Shown: positions 1 through 10,238 of the stretch, piece after piece
How positions within the stretch are numbered: position 1 is the stretch's first letter
How the letters are laid out: each line of letters opens with the position of its first letter
Origin: Aureococcus anophagefferens
Lineage: Eukaryota; Sar; Pelagophyceae; Pelagomonadales; Pelagomonadaceae
Direction: 5' to 3'
NCBI RefSeq assembly: GCF_000186865.1
Contig: NW_008705568.1
Coordinates: 1,226,603-1,290,602 of the forward strand
Length of the DNA stretch: 64,000 nt
Made by a program: the position numbers and the translations under genes
The notes under the pieces: model-generated
The model's input: only the letters and a program-made list of their open reading frames with translations
What the model was told of the DNA's origin: nothing
Databases searched by the model: none

Positions 1-102
1 TCCGGCGACGGCGGCCTCGTGGACTGCTACCGCAAGGCCGACGTCGACGTCGGCGCCTGCGACGCCTACTCCCCCTTCGCCACGTGGACGAAGAAGGCCT
101 AG
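1..102 (+). CDS. 3' end of an unidentified gene (33 C-terminal residues)
   Basis: Frame 1 is open from the first base to a TAG at 100-102 and encodes a C-terminus ending ...FATWTKKA. Codon use is typical of the window (G or C at almost every third position). The gene continues upstream of the window, so no family can be assigned. Its stop codon overlaps the stop codon of the convergent ankyrin gene in the palindrome CTAG. Confidence 0.5.
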   Translation, partial: SGDGGLVDCYRKADVDVGACDAYSPFATWTKKA

Positions 103-1833
103 TGGTAAAAGTGCATGCCGAAGGTCGCGTCCTTCATGATGTAGGACCGGTCCTTCTCGTAGTCCTCGGGGACCTCGAACTGGGACACGCGGGAGACGCG
201 GTTGTAGTAGAAGATGCCGCGGCCGCGCTTGTCGCGGTAGGGCCGCCACTCGCCGACGGCCGACGCCTTGGCGCCGCGGCCGCCGCCCTTCTTGCCCGAC
301 GCCTTGGCGTTCTTGATGGCCTCGAACTCCGCGAGCTTCTCGAGCCGCTCCGCCTCGAGGCGATCCAAAATGACCTGCTTCGCGTCGCCCTCCAGGAGCT
401 CGAACGCGGACGGCCGCCGCGTCGCCGCGAAGTCCAGAAGCTTGTGGATCATGGGCACGTCCTGGTTCCGGCACGCCCGCTTCAGCGGGCTGTCCTTGCT
501 GTAGGACTCCGCGTTGACGTTCGCGCCGAACTCGCACAAGCACTCCACGGTCTCGACGTCGCCCGTGAGCGCGCCGTAGATGAGCGCCGTCTCGCCGTCG
601 ACGTTCTTCGACTCGATGGAGATCTGCGTCTCGGATAAGAGCAGGTCCACGACGTCGACGTGCTTGAACTCCGTCGCGGCCATCAACGCGTTCTGCCCCG
701 CGATGTTCGACGTCTCCGGGTCCGCGCCTGCGTTCGACGCAGCGTCGATGCGCGATGATTTGCGCGATTTGAAACGCAGCGTCGAGCACGCGACGAACGA
801 AAACGACTAGTCCAAACATCAGCCGAAACGACGTCGATGGGACCGAGCGGCGCGACGTTCGGTCGGGACCCCCCCCCCCGAACCGACGCGGGTCCGCGCC
901 CTTCTCCAGCAGCAGCTCCACGGTGTCGACCCAGCCCCAGACGCAGGCGTAGTGGAGCGGACTGTGGTCGTGGTAGTCCATCTGGTGGATGTTCGCGCCC
1001 TTGTCGATGAGCAGCTCGATGACCTGCATGCGGTGCCGCTCCGTGCCCGGCCGGATCCAGTCGCTGTCGATGGTGACGCCCTCGGGCTTCTCGCCCTTCG
1101 GGAGGCCGTCGTCGTGGACGCCGATCTTCCGAGCGCAGTAGGTCTCCTGGGGCGGCGTGAAGACGACGTGGAGCGGCGTGCGCCACTTGTTGTTCTCCGC
1201 GTTGAAGTCGATCTCCGTCGTGTCGAACCTGGGCGGGAAACGAGTCAACACGACTTCAATGTGCATGTGTTCGCACGGCTTCGACATGGTTCTTTCACTC
1301 TCCGAAAAGAACGCACCGAGAGAAAACGATCCGTCCGAAAATCAGCCGAATCGACTTCGATTTGGCCGAGCTAGAGAGGTTGACGCGTCCGTTTCACTGG
1401 TCGTTTCCGGCGCGGTGTCGAACTGGCTGACGTTCTTCGGGTCGACCATGAACTCGACCATGCGCAGGTAGCCCTCGCGGCAGACGATGTGGAGCAGCGT
1501 GTCGTTGTCCCAGGCGCCGTAGCGCTTGTTCACCTGCGCGAAGTGGCCGATGATAATCTCGCGGAGCTCGCGGAAGTTGCCCAGCGCGATGCTCTCCGCG
1601 GTCTTGGCCGCGCGCGACCCGCGCGGGTCGTTGCCGCCGCTCGAGCTCGACTCCTTCGTGCGCTTCGACAGCAGGATCGCCAGGGACTCGGCGTCTTTGC
1701 CAAAGTCCGTGCCGACCCAGTCCGTCACGGCGAAGACCAGCGAGTTGCGCTTGCGGTTGTCGAGGCGCAGCTCCTTCTCGTCCTCCTTCTTCGACTCGAC
1801 GGCCGCGCCCTTCTTCGAGCAGAGGCCGCCCAT
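99..1833 (-). CDS. N-acylated ankyrin-repeat protein with C-terminal WW-like domain, split by two introners
   Basis: Three exons read 1833-1424, 1228-900 and 727-99 on the minus strand and join in frame to 455 residues. The N-terminus MGGLCSKK is a classic dual-acylation signal (Gly2 myristoylation, Cys5 palmitoylation), so I infer membrane anchoring. Ankyrin repeats run from about residue 110 to 330, with TPLHVV, SPLHYAC..G..DTVELLLEKGADP and ALMAATE..HVDVVDLLL as clear repeat cores. The C-terminal 60 residues contain a WW-like segment (W-x2-Y-x-D-x3-G-x2-YYN). Both introns are introner copies: intron 1 is GT-AG with phase 2, intron 2 is GC-AG with phase 1. Domain assignments are secure, but partner and process are unknown. 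Confidence 0.8.
728..891 (+). mobile_element. Introner element forming intron 2 of the ankyrin gene
   Basis: A 164-bp element lies between perfect 8-bp target-site duplications, gtccgcgc at 720-727 and 892-899. It holds the family core (ccaaacatcagccgaaacg at about 821, then a 'gaccgag' block and a poly-C tract). On the minus strand the intron uses a GC donor taken from the duplication and the element's terminal CAG as acceptor. It is inserted antisense to the gene and is one of the more diverged copies. Confidence 0.85.
1229..1415 (+). mobile_element. Introner element forming intron 1 of the ankyrin gene
   Basis: An approximately 187-bp element with termini ctgggcgggaaac / gtttccgg is flanked by 8-bp (9 with the adjacent g) duplications, tgtcgaac at 1221-1228 and 1416-1423. 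The core aaaatcagccgaatcgacttc is intact. On the minus strand the donor GT lies in the duplication and the acceptor CAG is the element's end. Removing it restores ...NVSQFDTTEID... in frame. The element is antisense to the gene. Confidence 0.9.
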
Positions 1834-1931
1834 GGCAGCATCAGCGTCGGACTACGGGCATGGGCAGCATCTCATCCATCGCGCCGCTGTGTTTGAATGC
1901 ACTCAACGACGTCACGAGTAGTCAACGTCTA

Positions 1932-2080
1932 CTTTTACCCTACTCCGGGGGCTCGCGCATGGCGAAGACGAGGACGCCGTTGGGGAAGCCCGAGAACGTA
2001 GACTTCTACCAGCACCTTTTACCCTACTCGGGGGGCTCGCGCATGGCGAAGACGAGGACGCCGTTGGGGAAGCCCGAGAA
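1932..2080. repeat. 65-bp direct duplication of the 3' end of the PHD/FkbM gene
   Basis: Positions 1932-1996 and 2016-2080 are identical except for one base (ctactccggg versus ctactcgggg). The second copy is the genuine end of the downstream minus-strand gene, with its stop at 2024-2026. The first copy lies in the intergenic space between the two minus-strand genes, so the last 18 codons plus about 8 bp of trailer exist twice, 84 bp apart. Confidence 0.9.
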
Positions 2081-3817
2081 GTCGCCGGACCGCTTCTGCT
2101 TGGAGTGGTAGATGCGGGGGAAGTGGGTCCGGAGCCGCTTCACGAAGGCGTGGAACTTGGGCAGCGACGGCCGGTACTCGAAGTCGTACTCGAGGACGAG
2201 CTTCCGCACGCGCCGCCAGTCCGTGACGCTCTCGACGGCGCCGACCTCGGCGCCCTGGGCGTCGATCTTCACGCCGTCGACGGCGTGGTCGTCGATGAGC
2301 CGCTGGAGCGACGTCGCGGCGACGGTCGCGCGCGGCCAGTCGGGCTCGCGCGAGATCAGCCGGCGCTCCGTGGAGTGGCGGAACGCGATGCCGCGCGGGT
2401 GGCGGTAGAGCGTCGTGGACGACTCGTCCCGGTCCGTGACGGCGACGTTGAGCGCCTTGAACTCCGCGCCGGCGTCGTGGACGGCGTTCGCGGCGCCGTT
2501 CGCGAGCAGCAGCCGGAAGTTGTCGGCGTCGGGCTCGACGGCGACGACGTCCGCGCCCGCCTGGAGGCAGAGCGACGAGAAGACGCCGATGTGGGCGCCG
2601 ACGTCGAGCCACGTCTCCCCGGGCACGACCTCGAAGCCCATGGCCGGCCGCTCGTACGCGCCGTCGCCGACGACCTCGCGGACGATGGTCTCGTCGCGGC
2701 AGCGCGCGTCGCTCCGCGCGAAGACGGGGAAGCCCCGCGCGGAGGCGACGCGCTTCGCGCCCGCGGGGCGCGCCGGCGCGCGCGCCGCGAGCGCGCACGT
2801 CGGGCAGGCCGCGTCCGGGTTCTCCAGCGCGCAGAAGACGTGGCAGTAGGACAGGCACGCCTCGCAGCGGAGGCGGTCCTCGCCGTCGTCGTCGAAGGAC
2901 GCGACGTCCGGGTCGCAGTAGCACCGGAAGGCCTCGCGGTAGCGCGCCGGCGCGCAGGCCCGGCAGCGGTAGGCGCCGAAGCGGAGCGCCGCGAGCTTCG
3001 GCGCGCCCCGCGCGCCGCGGAGCCGCTCCACGACGCACGCGTCGTGGGCCCACGCGAGGCACGACCCGCACTGGATCATGTCCCCGCCGTCGTCGTAGTC
3101 GCGCCCGGAAACGCCGCAGGGGCAGTCGAAGACCTACGGAGCGCGTCGGTGACGTTTTCTTTTGGTCACAAGCGCTCGCGGGACGCCGTCGGCGACCCAG
3201 CTCCGGCTCTCGGCCTCGATGGCCGCGTCCGCGGCGTCCGCGGCCGCCGAAGCGTCGAGCCGCCGCGCCTCGGCCTCCTCGCGCCGCTCCGCGCGCTTCT
3301 CCTGCTCGTCGGCGAGGCGCCGGCGCTCCAGGTCTTCGTCCGCTCGGGCGATGCCGTGGGACGCCTCGCCGGCGGAGAGCTGGTGCAGCGTGCCGTCGTC
3401 GGCGTCGCGGCAGCGGTAGACGCGCCGGACGCCGTCCGGCAGCGCCGCGTCGGCCTCGTCGCGGAAGCCGTCGACGAGGCACGCGATCTCCAGGCGCTGG
3501 CCGCTCAACACGGCGACGCGCACGCAGCGCATGCCCAGGAAGTCGTTCTCCGCGTCGCCGGAGAGCCGCCATACCGCGGCGTCGACGTCGAGCTTCCGCC
3601 GCTTCGCGGATCCGCGCGGCGCGTAGCCGAAGGGCTCGTCGCGGTCGACGGTGCCCCTGGGCCGGTCGGATCGGTACGTCAGCGCGGGTGTCGCCTTCGG
3701 CTGGACATACCACTCGACGCCGCCGAGGGATCGCTTCTCGAGGCCCGGGAACCCGGCGGCCTCCTGCTTTCTCTTGCTCTCCTTGAGCGCGCGCCGCAGC
3801 GCCGCGGCCTCGGCCAT
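2024..3817 (-). CDS. PHD-type zinc-finger protein fused to an FkbM-family SAM methyltransferase
   Basis: Exons 3817-3197 and 3133-2024 join in phase 0 across a 63-nt GT-AG intron to 576 residues. The donor is my best choice among three in-frame GT sites. The first 200 residues are basic and coiled-coil-like (EDLERRRLADEQEKRAERRE). Exon 2 opens with a PHD finger (CPCG...DDGGDMIQCGSC..WAH..C), followed by further Cys pairs (CRAC, CEAC..YCHVFC, CPTC). The C-terminal 230 residues carry the FkbM methyltransferase core: WLDVGAHIGVFSSLCLQAGADVVAVEPD (motif I and acidic motif II), then LNVAV and VKIDAQGAE. FkbM enzymes usually O-methylate small molecules or sugars, and a fusion to a chromatin-type reader is unusual. 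Substrate is unknown. Confidence 0.75.
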
Positions 3818-3980
3818 GCTACGAGAACCGGTGCGCGAGCGTTTCGGATTCCTGGGAGCTGGGCGTTTGTGCGGACAGACAGTGGATTCGGAGCAAGCTT
3901 CTGTGTGGCCATCACAGTGAAAACTCTCCGCTGCAACTTTCCTTCAACAAACCGCCAAGTTCCAAGTTGCACCCTCATCA

Positions 3981-5498
3981 TTACTCGAGGTGCGACGTGT
4001 CCTCGTCGTCGTCGTCGTCGTCCGGGAGCTTCCGGTAGAGGGCCTTCCGCTGGCTGCGCTCGCGGAAGGCCGTGAAGACGACGACGCCCGCGACGAAGAC
4101 CATCGCCGCGACGAGCACCGCGCGGCCGCCGCCGGACGACGACGAGCCCGAGCCGCCGCCGCTCCGCCTCCGGCCGCCGCCCGCCGCGCCGCCGTCGTCG
4201 TCGAGGAGCGCCGTCAGGTCCACGACGGTCAGCGTCGCGTTCGCGGCGAGCGGCGTGCAGTTGCCCAGGACGCAGCCGCCGTGGTCCGGGTCCACGTCCC
4301 AGTCCCAGTCGGAATTGTCGCACGTGGACAGCGTGTAGTCGCCGTTGATGTCGAGCTGCACGGTGAACCCCGCCGGGTCGACGACGTACATGACGTAGGC
4401 GCCCGTGCACACGAAGTAGGCGCCGGGCTTCAGCGCCACGTACTCGTAGATCTGCTGGCCGGAGACCTGGCCGTTGTCGTAGGCGTAGTGGAAGTCGTTC
4501 CACTTGTCGCGCTGGCAGTTCGGGTTCGGCGCGATGACGTCCTCGTGGACGCCGTTGAGCATGTCCTCGAAGTCGGCGACGGAGAAGCCGCCGCGCGTCG
4601 CGTCTGAGGAACGTTGCGTGTAGCAGACCTCGACCTCCGCGCCCCCCCAGAGGTAGCACGTCTTCGACACGTTCGCCTCCGCGTATTCGACGGTCCGCGC
4701 GGTCCGGATCGCGGTATAAAAGTCGTCGACGTCCGCCAGATTCGCGGCCGCGCGCGACACGTGGACGGGCCGCACGCTGTAGTTCGTCGGCGTCGCCTCG
4801 AGGTAGTCGAGCACGTGGCTCGACACGCGCGGCTCCAGTTGGGTCAGCGAAAAGCCGAACTGCGCGGCCGCGGCGAGCGTGTTCGAGAAGTTGGACACGA
4901 GCTCGAGGACGAGCATGGAGTGGGGCGCGCGCACGAAGACGCCGTAGTAGGTCTGGTTCGTCACCTCCTGCTGCCAGGTGTAGGGGAAGTAGGGCTCGCC
5001 GTCGTCGTCGAAGCGCCGGATGAACGCGTCGAGACTGTAGTTGCCCGTCGGCGGCAGGTGGAGGCCCAGGTTGTAGTCCAAGAACGCGTCGAAGGCCGTC
5101 AGGTTGCCCAGCTTGTCGTGGAAGACCCGCTCCATGGCCGCGACGGTCATGCCGCCCGTCGTCACGCGGCCGCTGCTGTTCACGAGGTGGATCCCGAAGC
5201 CCTTCTGGTGGTAGAGCTGGACGCGCGCCTCCGTCTCCTCCCAGACGCCGTACTCGCTCGAGTTGCAGGTGCACGTGTCGAGGGCGCCGCTCGCGTCGTC
5301 GCTCTCGTCGAGGCACGAGTCCTGCGCGACGACGACGGGCAGGTACCGCTGGAGCCAGGCGATGCGCGGGATCGGGTCGTCGCAGGGCAGCGTGTACTTC
5401 GAGATGCCGTCGCCCATGGCCTGGCCCGCCGCGCGGCCGATGAAACCCAGCGCCGCGCATCTCCAGAGGAGCACCCAGCCCATCTTTGAACGGGGCAT
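3981..5498 (-). CDS. Secreted-type single-pass (type I) membrane glycoprotein, unknown family
   Basis: The 505-residue product starts MPRSKMGWVLLWRCAALG, a signal peptide; I chose the first ATG of the frame. A cysteine-containing ectodomain with many N-glycosylation sequons (NSS, NLT, NYS, NQT, NFS, NVS, NAT) follows. A Ser/Gly-rich linker leads to one transmembrane helix near residue 465 (AVLVAAMVFVAGVVVFTAF). The short cytosolic tail ends in an Asp run (DDDDDDEDTSHLE). I do not recognise the ectodomain. Topology is inferred from sequence alone. No intron is needed. Confidence 0.7.
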   Translation of the reverse strand: MPRSKMGWVLLWRCAALGFIGRAAGQAMGDGISKYTLPCDDPIPRIAWLQRYLPVVVAQDSCLDESDDASGALDTCTCNSSEYGVWEETEARVQLYHQKGFGIHLVNSSGRVTTGGMTVAAMERVFHDKLGNLTAFDAFLDYNLGLHLPPTGNYSLDAFIRRFDDDGEPYFPYTWQQEVTNQTYYGVFVRAPHSMLVLELVSNFSNTLAAAAQFGFSLTQLEPRVSSHVLDYLEATPTNYSVRPVHVSRAAANLADVDDFYTAIRTARTVEYAEANVSKTCYLWGGAEVEVCYTQRSSDATRGGFSVADFEDMLNGVHEDVIAPNPNCQRDKWNDFHYAYDNGQVSGQQIYEYVALKPGAYFVCTGAYVMYVVDPAGFTVQLDINGDYTLSTCDNSDWDWDVDPDHGGCVLGNCTPLAANATLTVVDLTALLDDDGGAAGGGRRRSGGGSGSSSSGGGRAVLVAAMVFVAGVVVFTAFRERSQRKALYRKLPDDDDDDEDTSHLE

Positions 5499-5642
5499 GT
5501 GACACACTCAGATTGGGGGGCAGCCAGATGGGGCAGCCTGGTCAAGAGTGAGGCCTTAATTGAACTAAACTTTATTGTAGATGGGGACGGCGTTCTCGAT
5601 GTAACACGTCGCTCTCGCGGCGCGGGCCGCGTCCACGGAGCC

Positions 5643-7445
5643 ATGATGATGCGCGCCCTGCTCGGCGGCAAGAAGAAGGCGAGCGACCCGCAGTACCAGG
5701 GCTGCCTCCACGTCTGGAAGAAGCTGGGCTGCTCCGAGAAGGACCTGCAGAGGCTGAAGAAGGTCTTCACGAAAGCGGACCGCGACGGGAGCGGGTCCCT
5801 GGACCTCTTCGAATTCCTCATGTACGCCGACCTCGACAAGACGCCCCTGAGCCGCAAGGTGTTCGAACTCTTCGACTACGACGACAGCCGCCAGATGTCG
5901 TTCAAGGAATTCGCGTTCGCGGTCTGGAACTTCAACACGCTCGACTACCCGGGCCTCGGGCGCTTCACGTTCCAGGTCTTCAATTCGAAGGAGGGCGCGG
6001 GCATCGACCAGGCGGGCATCGGCCGCTTCTGCGAGGACGTCTTCGGCGAGGGCATCGCGTCGGCCGTGCGGAGCAAGGTCGAGGACGACCTCCAGCGCCT
6101 GCGGCGCGCCGAGGGCGGCAAGATCCTCTGCCCGGCCTGGGAGGGGTTCGTCGTCAAGGCGCAGAGCTCGTTGGACCCCCTCTTCCAGCTGCACCGGAAG
6201 CTCCAGAAGCGGACGCTCGGCGTGGCGAGCTGGGAGAAGCTCCAGCGGCAGCGGACCGCCATGTTCGGCAAGCTCGAGTGGCCCGAGATCTCCAAGAACA
6301 TGAAGGCGCTGGAGCTGCCGGAGAACGACCGGGATATTCATCTTTACGAGGAGGAGTTCTGGAATCTGGTCAAAGACGCGTACCATACCTTCGAGCGCGA
6401 CGGCGCGCTCAAGCTCTCCCAGACCACCCAGGCCCTCGAGTTCTTCGGCGCGGCCATGAACCGCTGCCTCCGGGACCTCGGCGACGAGCACCCGACCTAC
6501 GTCGACATCTTGCTCGTGCAGGAAGAGATCGATCGTCTGAACGAAAAAAAGGTCCGCGCGAAGAAGCGCGACGGCAAGCTGTCCAGCGACGAGTGGGAGG
6601 CCTGCTTCCGCAAGGTCTGGGAGGCCAAGGAGGTGCGGCGCAAGAACCTCCAGGACGTCCACCCGCCCGCGAAGCACCGGAAGAGGAGGAGGAGAAAAAA
6701 GACCAAGGTCGCGGCGGCGGACAGGGACCGCGTCGACTTCGTCGTGCCGCCGCGGGCCCACGTGCCGCCGACGCGGCCCCAGTCCGCGCCGTCCATCCGC
6801 GACCAGACGGCCTTCGAGACGCTCGTCAAGCAGGAGTGCGCGGCCATCCAGCGCGAGCGCACGACGCGCCGCGTGACCTACGCGCACTGGTGCCGCCACG
6901 ACGGCGACCGCTTCCACGTGGAATCCGCCGAGGCCAAGGTGCCCGACGGCCGCAAGGCCGCGCCGGGGGGCATGACCTTCTTCACGCCGTCGTCGAACGC
7001 GCGGACCGGGAAATTGAACGAGGGCGCGGACGAGTACAAGCGCGACTACGTGGACGCGCCCCTCGGCCAGCGCTGGCGCCACGGCGCGAACCCCAGCGCG
7101 GAAATCGACGTCCTGGGGGACCGGAACGCGCGGCGGCGGAGCCTCCTCGCGTCCGGCGCGTCCGCGGCCGGCGGCGCGTCCGTCCGCTCCGGGTCCGTCC
7201 ACGCGGAGAGCCGCGCGGGCGCGAGCTCCTACTCGGACCCGAGCCTGCGCTGCGGCCGCGGCGGCGTCGAGATGCGCTGGGACCTCACCGTGCGGACCAT
7301 GAGCTCCGGCGGCTCGTCCAAGACCGCGCGGTCGACGCGGCGGCCCCGGTCCGCGAGCGCGTCCTACGGCGCCGCGGGCTACCGCATCGAGAAGCAGGGC
7401 TTCGTCGGCGCCGTCGACCACCGCCACCACCGCGCGATGATGTAA
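5643..7445 (+). CDS. EF-hand calcium-binding protein with long basic and disordered C-terminus
   Basis: The 600-residue frame starts at an ATG (5643), followed by a Met run and a basic stretch. A canonical EF-hand loop lies near residue 45 (DRDGSGSLDLFE), and a second, degenerate loop follows at about 80 (DYDDSRQMSFKE). A helical central region includes a third possible calcium-binding segment around residues 270-320. The last 230 residues are rich in Arg, Ser and Ala with a basic cluster (KHRKRRRRKK), suggesting nuclear localisation or cytoskeletal binding. I infer a calcium-responsive role; no enzymatic domain is visible. An upstream in-frame extension exists but lacks a good start context. 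Confidence 0.75.
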   Translation: MMMRALLGGKKKASDPQYQGCLHVWKKLGCSEKDLQRLKKVFTKADRDGSGSLDLFEFLMYADLDKTPLSRKVFELFDYDDSRQMSFKEFAFAVWNFNTLDYPGLGRFTFQVFNSKEGAGIDQAGIGRFCEDVFGEGIASAVRSKVEDDLQRLRRAEGGKILCPAWEGFVVKAQSSLDPLFQLHRKLQKRTLGVASWEKLQRQRTAMFGKLEWPEISKNMKALELPENDRDIHLYEEEFWNLVKDAYHTFERDGALKLSQTTQALEFFGAAMNRCLRDLGDEHPTYVDILLVQEEIDRLNEKKVRAKKRDGKLSSDEWEACFRKVWEAKEVRRKNLQDVHPPAKHRKRRRRKKTKVAAADRDRVDFVVPPRAHVPPTRPQSAPSIRDQTAFETLVKQECAAIQRERTTRRVTYAHWCRHDGDRFHVESAEAKVPDGRKAAPGGMTFFTPSSNARTGKLNEGADEYKRDYVDAPLGQRWRHGANPSAEIDVLGDRNARRRSLLASGASAAGGASVRSGSVHAESRAGASSYSDPSLRCGRGGVEMRWDLTVRTMSSGGSSKTARSTRRPRSASASYGAAGYRIEKQGFVGAVDHRHHRAMM

Positions 7446-7674
7446 GTTGTGACTAGAGGTTGAAGAGCACCTTGAACTCACGTCGACGCTTGCGAAGCGC
7501 GCGGCCGCGAAGCAATCCTTGCGCGTTCTCGACAACCAACCACACCGCTGCGCGCGCCACCACTTGCTGCTCGCCGCACACACCTCTGCAACCAGCCACA
7601 CACGCTGCACAAGCACGCTTGCAATCTCAAGCGTCCAAACACACACGCAGCGCGCGACCGCCTCGCAATCAACC

Positions 7675-10188
7675 ATGGCGACCTACTACGACATGCGCTT
7701 CCGCCAGAAGCTCGACAAGGCGCTCGCGCAGACGCGCCTCGTCCTCGAGCGCGAGCGCCTCGTGCGGCCGGAGAGCGCGCCCCACGCCTACGGCGACAAG
7801 TTCGCCGTCGCCGAGTGCGTCACGAAGTTCGCGCTCGAGAGCGCGCTGACGTTCGGTGTGCTGCTACACCTTAGGGATGCTGACCTTCTGGACAAAGTCG
7901 AGCGGGCCGCGATCGCGACCGACAAGACCCCGGGCAAGATATCGCTCGCCTTCGAGAGCGAAGTGACCACCACCTACGTCGGTGAGCGGACGCGCGACGT
8001 CGAGGGCCCTACCGTGACGGTGCTCAAGCAGACGAAATCCTCGGGCTTCCTCGGCGGCAAGTCCTCGAAAGAAGAGTCGACGCAGGTCGTCACCAAGGTC
8101 ACGGAGCACGTCTGGTCGCGCAGCTTCCGCGGTAGCCTCGTCGCGAAGCGCGGCGACGTGGAAATCGCGACGGTTTTTACGCTCGAGACCAGCTGCCAGT
8201 CCGTCACGGCCAACAATACACCGCCCGCGGGCGTCCGGAGCCGGCCTCCCGCGACGCTGGCGGACGCGGACTGGCTGTTCAATCTACCACCCGGACACGT
8301 CGCCTTCGAGATCGACCGGGAAAAGGCGAAGACGCCCCGGCGCAACGACGACGTCGAGGCCGTGCTCAAGCGGCTTCAGGACCTCGCGCAATTCGCGCGG
8401 TCCGTCCGCGCGGCCATCCCCGGCGCCACGGACGTCGACGGCTGCGTGAGGACCGCGGTGGACGCGACGTTCCAGCCCGTGGCCTGCTGCGCCTTGGTCG
8501 AGGCGGAAAACGGCGGCGACGACGCGAAGGCGCCGGGCGGCGAGCACGTTGCGGCGCTCATGAAACACGCCGCGCAGACGGCAAGGGCAGCCAACGACGC
8601 CATGCAGAAAGAGATCGCCGCGGTGATCTCTTTGAAGGAGCGGTCCGCGGGCGGGTCCGCGCTCGTCGGCCTCGTCGACGAAGGCGCCGCGAAACTCCTG
8701 TTCGGCTGCCACTTGCTCGAGGCCCTCGCGGGCGACCTGCGGGGCTCCCTGAACCACATCGAGGCCATGCTCTACGCGCAGCTCAGGGACGCCTGCGGCA
8801 AGGAGGTCACGGCGAGCGACTTCGACGACTTCATGGCGTCGCACGAGAAGCGGCTGTTTAAAGCCGCGTACCGCCCCACGCCCCTGAGCGCGCCCGTGCG
8901 CCGCGACGCGACGGCGTTTCCCGAGGGCAGCATCGCCGTCGAGCGCGAAGACCGGACGCCCGTCCTCGCGCTCTCGCGCGCCGTGCCCGACTTTGGCGAC
9001 CGGTTGCTGCGGATCCCCATCGACGCGGCCACGGTCTTGTCCGCGAAGGCCTCCACCTACGCGCACGCGATCACCGCGCGGTCCTGGGGCCGCCGGTCTC
9101 CTCCGCCGCTGACGCTGGCCCTGAACGCGCGCCAGTTCTCGTCCTTCGTCGTGCTCCTGGGCACCGTGACCGCGTCGGACGAGTTCGAACCGGCGCGCGC
9201 CGTCGTATTGTCGAACAAGGACGAGGTGCTCATCCCCTTGCTCCTCGAGCCGCTGCCCGCGCCCAAGGCCTTCCGCGACGCCATCGAGTCCCTGTCGCCG
9301 GAGCAGCAGGGCTTCTGCAAGGCCTTTCGCGAGATGCAGCTGGCGAGCTCGCTCTTCGGGATCCTCGTCGTCCAGGTGAAGCCCCAGGTCGAGGCCGTGC
9401 TGAACCTGCCGCCGGGCAGCCTAACCAAGGAGATCCAGCTCAACGAGGCGCTCATGCGCTACTTCGTCGAGTACCACATCCCCACGGATTTGCTCAGCTA
9501 CGACGGCGACGCGTCCGAATCCGCATCGGCCAAGGTCGCGGCCGTGAAAGCGCACGCGGAGACGATCAAGGCCCTCGTCGACGACGCGGCGAAGCGGGAC
9601 CTCGAGGACAAGACGCGGCGGGCCGCGGCGTCCCAGCTCGACCAGCTGCGCGAGGAGGCCGAAGCGTCGACGAGCGGCTCCGACGGCACGCCGGTGGACC
9701 TCATGGACGGTGGCTGCGACCTCATGGACCTCGGCCTGGAGCCCCCGCCCGCGCGGTCGATGAAGACGATGAAAAAGGGCGGCGGCCTCTTCGGCAAGGG
9801 CGGCGGCCGCTGCCGCAGCGCCGCGCCCGCGTTCGCGGGCCGCGGCGCCGCCCCGGCGGGCGGCGCGGCGCCGGTGATGCAGTCCTACTGCGCGCCGGAG
9901 GCGGCGGCCGCGCCGCCGCCGCCGCCGGCGAGCGCGCCCGCGCCGCGGCCGGCCGCGCCGCCGCCGCCGCGGCCGGAGTCCGCCGCCGCGCCCGACGCCG
10001 CCGCCCCAGCCTTCGACGTCGCGCGGCTCCCAAAGCTTCTCGACGCGAGCTTCGACGCGCACGACGGCGACGCGAGCCTCCGGCCGACGCTCCTCAAGCC
10101 CCAGCTGCCCTGGACGAAGCGCTCCCAGGCGTCGCTCCTCTCCAAGCGCGTCGAGGCGGCCGTCGACGACGACGGGGCCGCGGACGAG
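7675..10188 (+). CDS. Large unknown protein, 3' end lost in an assembly gap
   Basis: An open frame of 838 codons runs from the ATG in the context aaccATGgcg (7675) into the 50-N gap. The first 650 residues look like a folded, mainly alpha/beta protein of no family I recognise. After that comes a low-complexity tail with Met/Lys/Gly-rich (MKTMKKGGGLFGKGGG) and Ala/Pro-rich segments, then a short ordered stretch (LPWTKRSQASLLSKRVEAA) just before the gap. The frame beyond the gap does not continue it convincingly, because that side codes on the other strand. The true stop probably lies inside the gap. Confidence 0.65.
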
Positions 10189-10238
10189 NNNNNNNNNNNN
10201 NNNNNNNNNNNNNNNNNNNNNNNNNNNNNNNNNNNNNN
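10189..10238. other. Assembly gap (50 N)
   Basis: Fifty consecutive N separate the 3' ends of two convergent genes. The round number suggests a placeholder rather than a measured length. Confidence 0.99.

Noticed and set aside
683..1186. Separate small gene on the minus strand between the ankyrin exons
   Set aside because: The out-of-frame translation is low complexity; the correct frame here is ankyrin exon 2 plus an introner.
5499..5642. N-terminal extension of the EF-hand protein
   Set aside because: The in-frame extension has no typical start context and contains an AT-richer leader; ATG 5643 directly precedes the conserved part.
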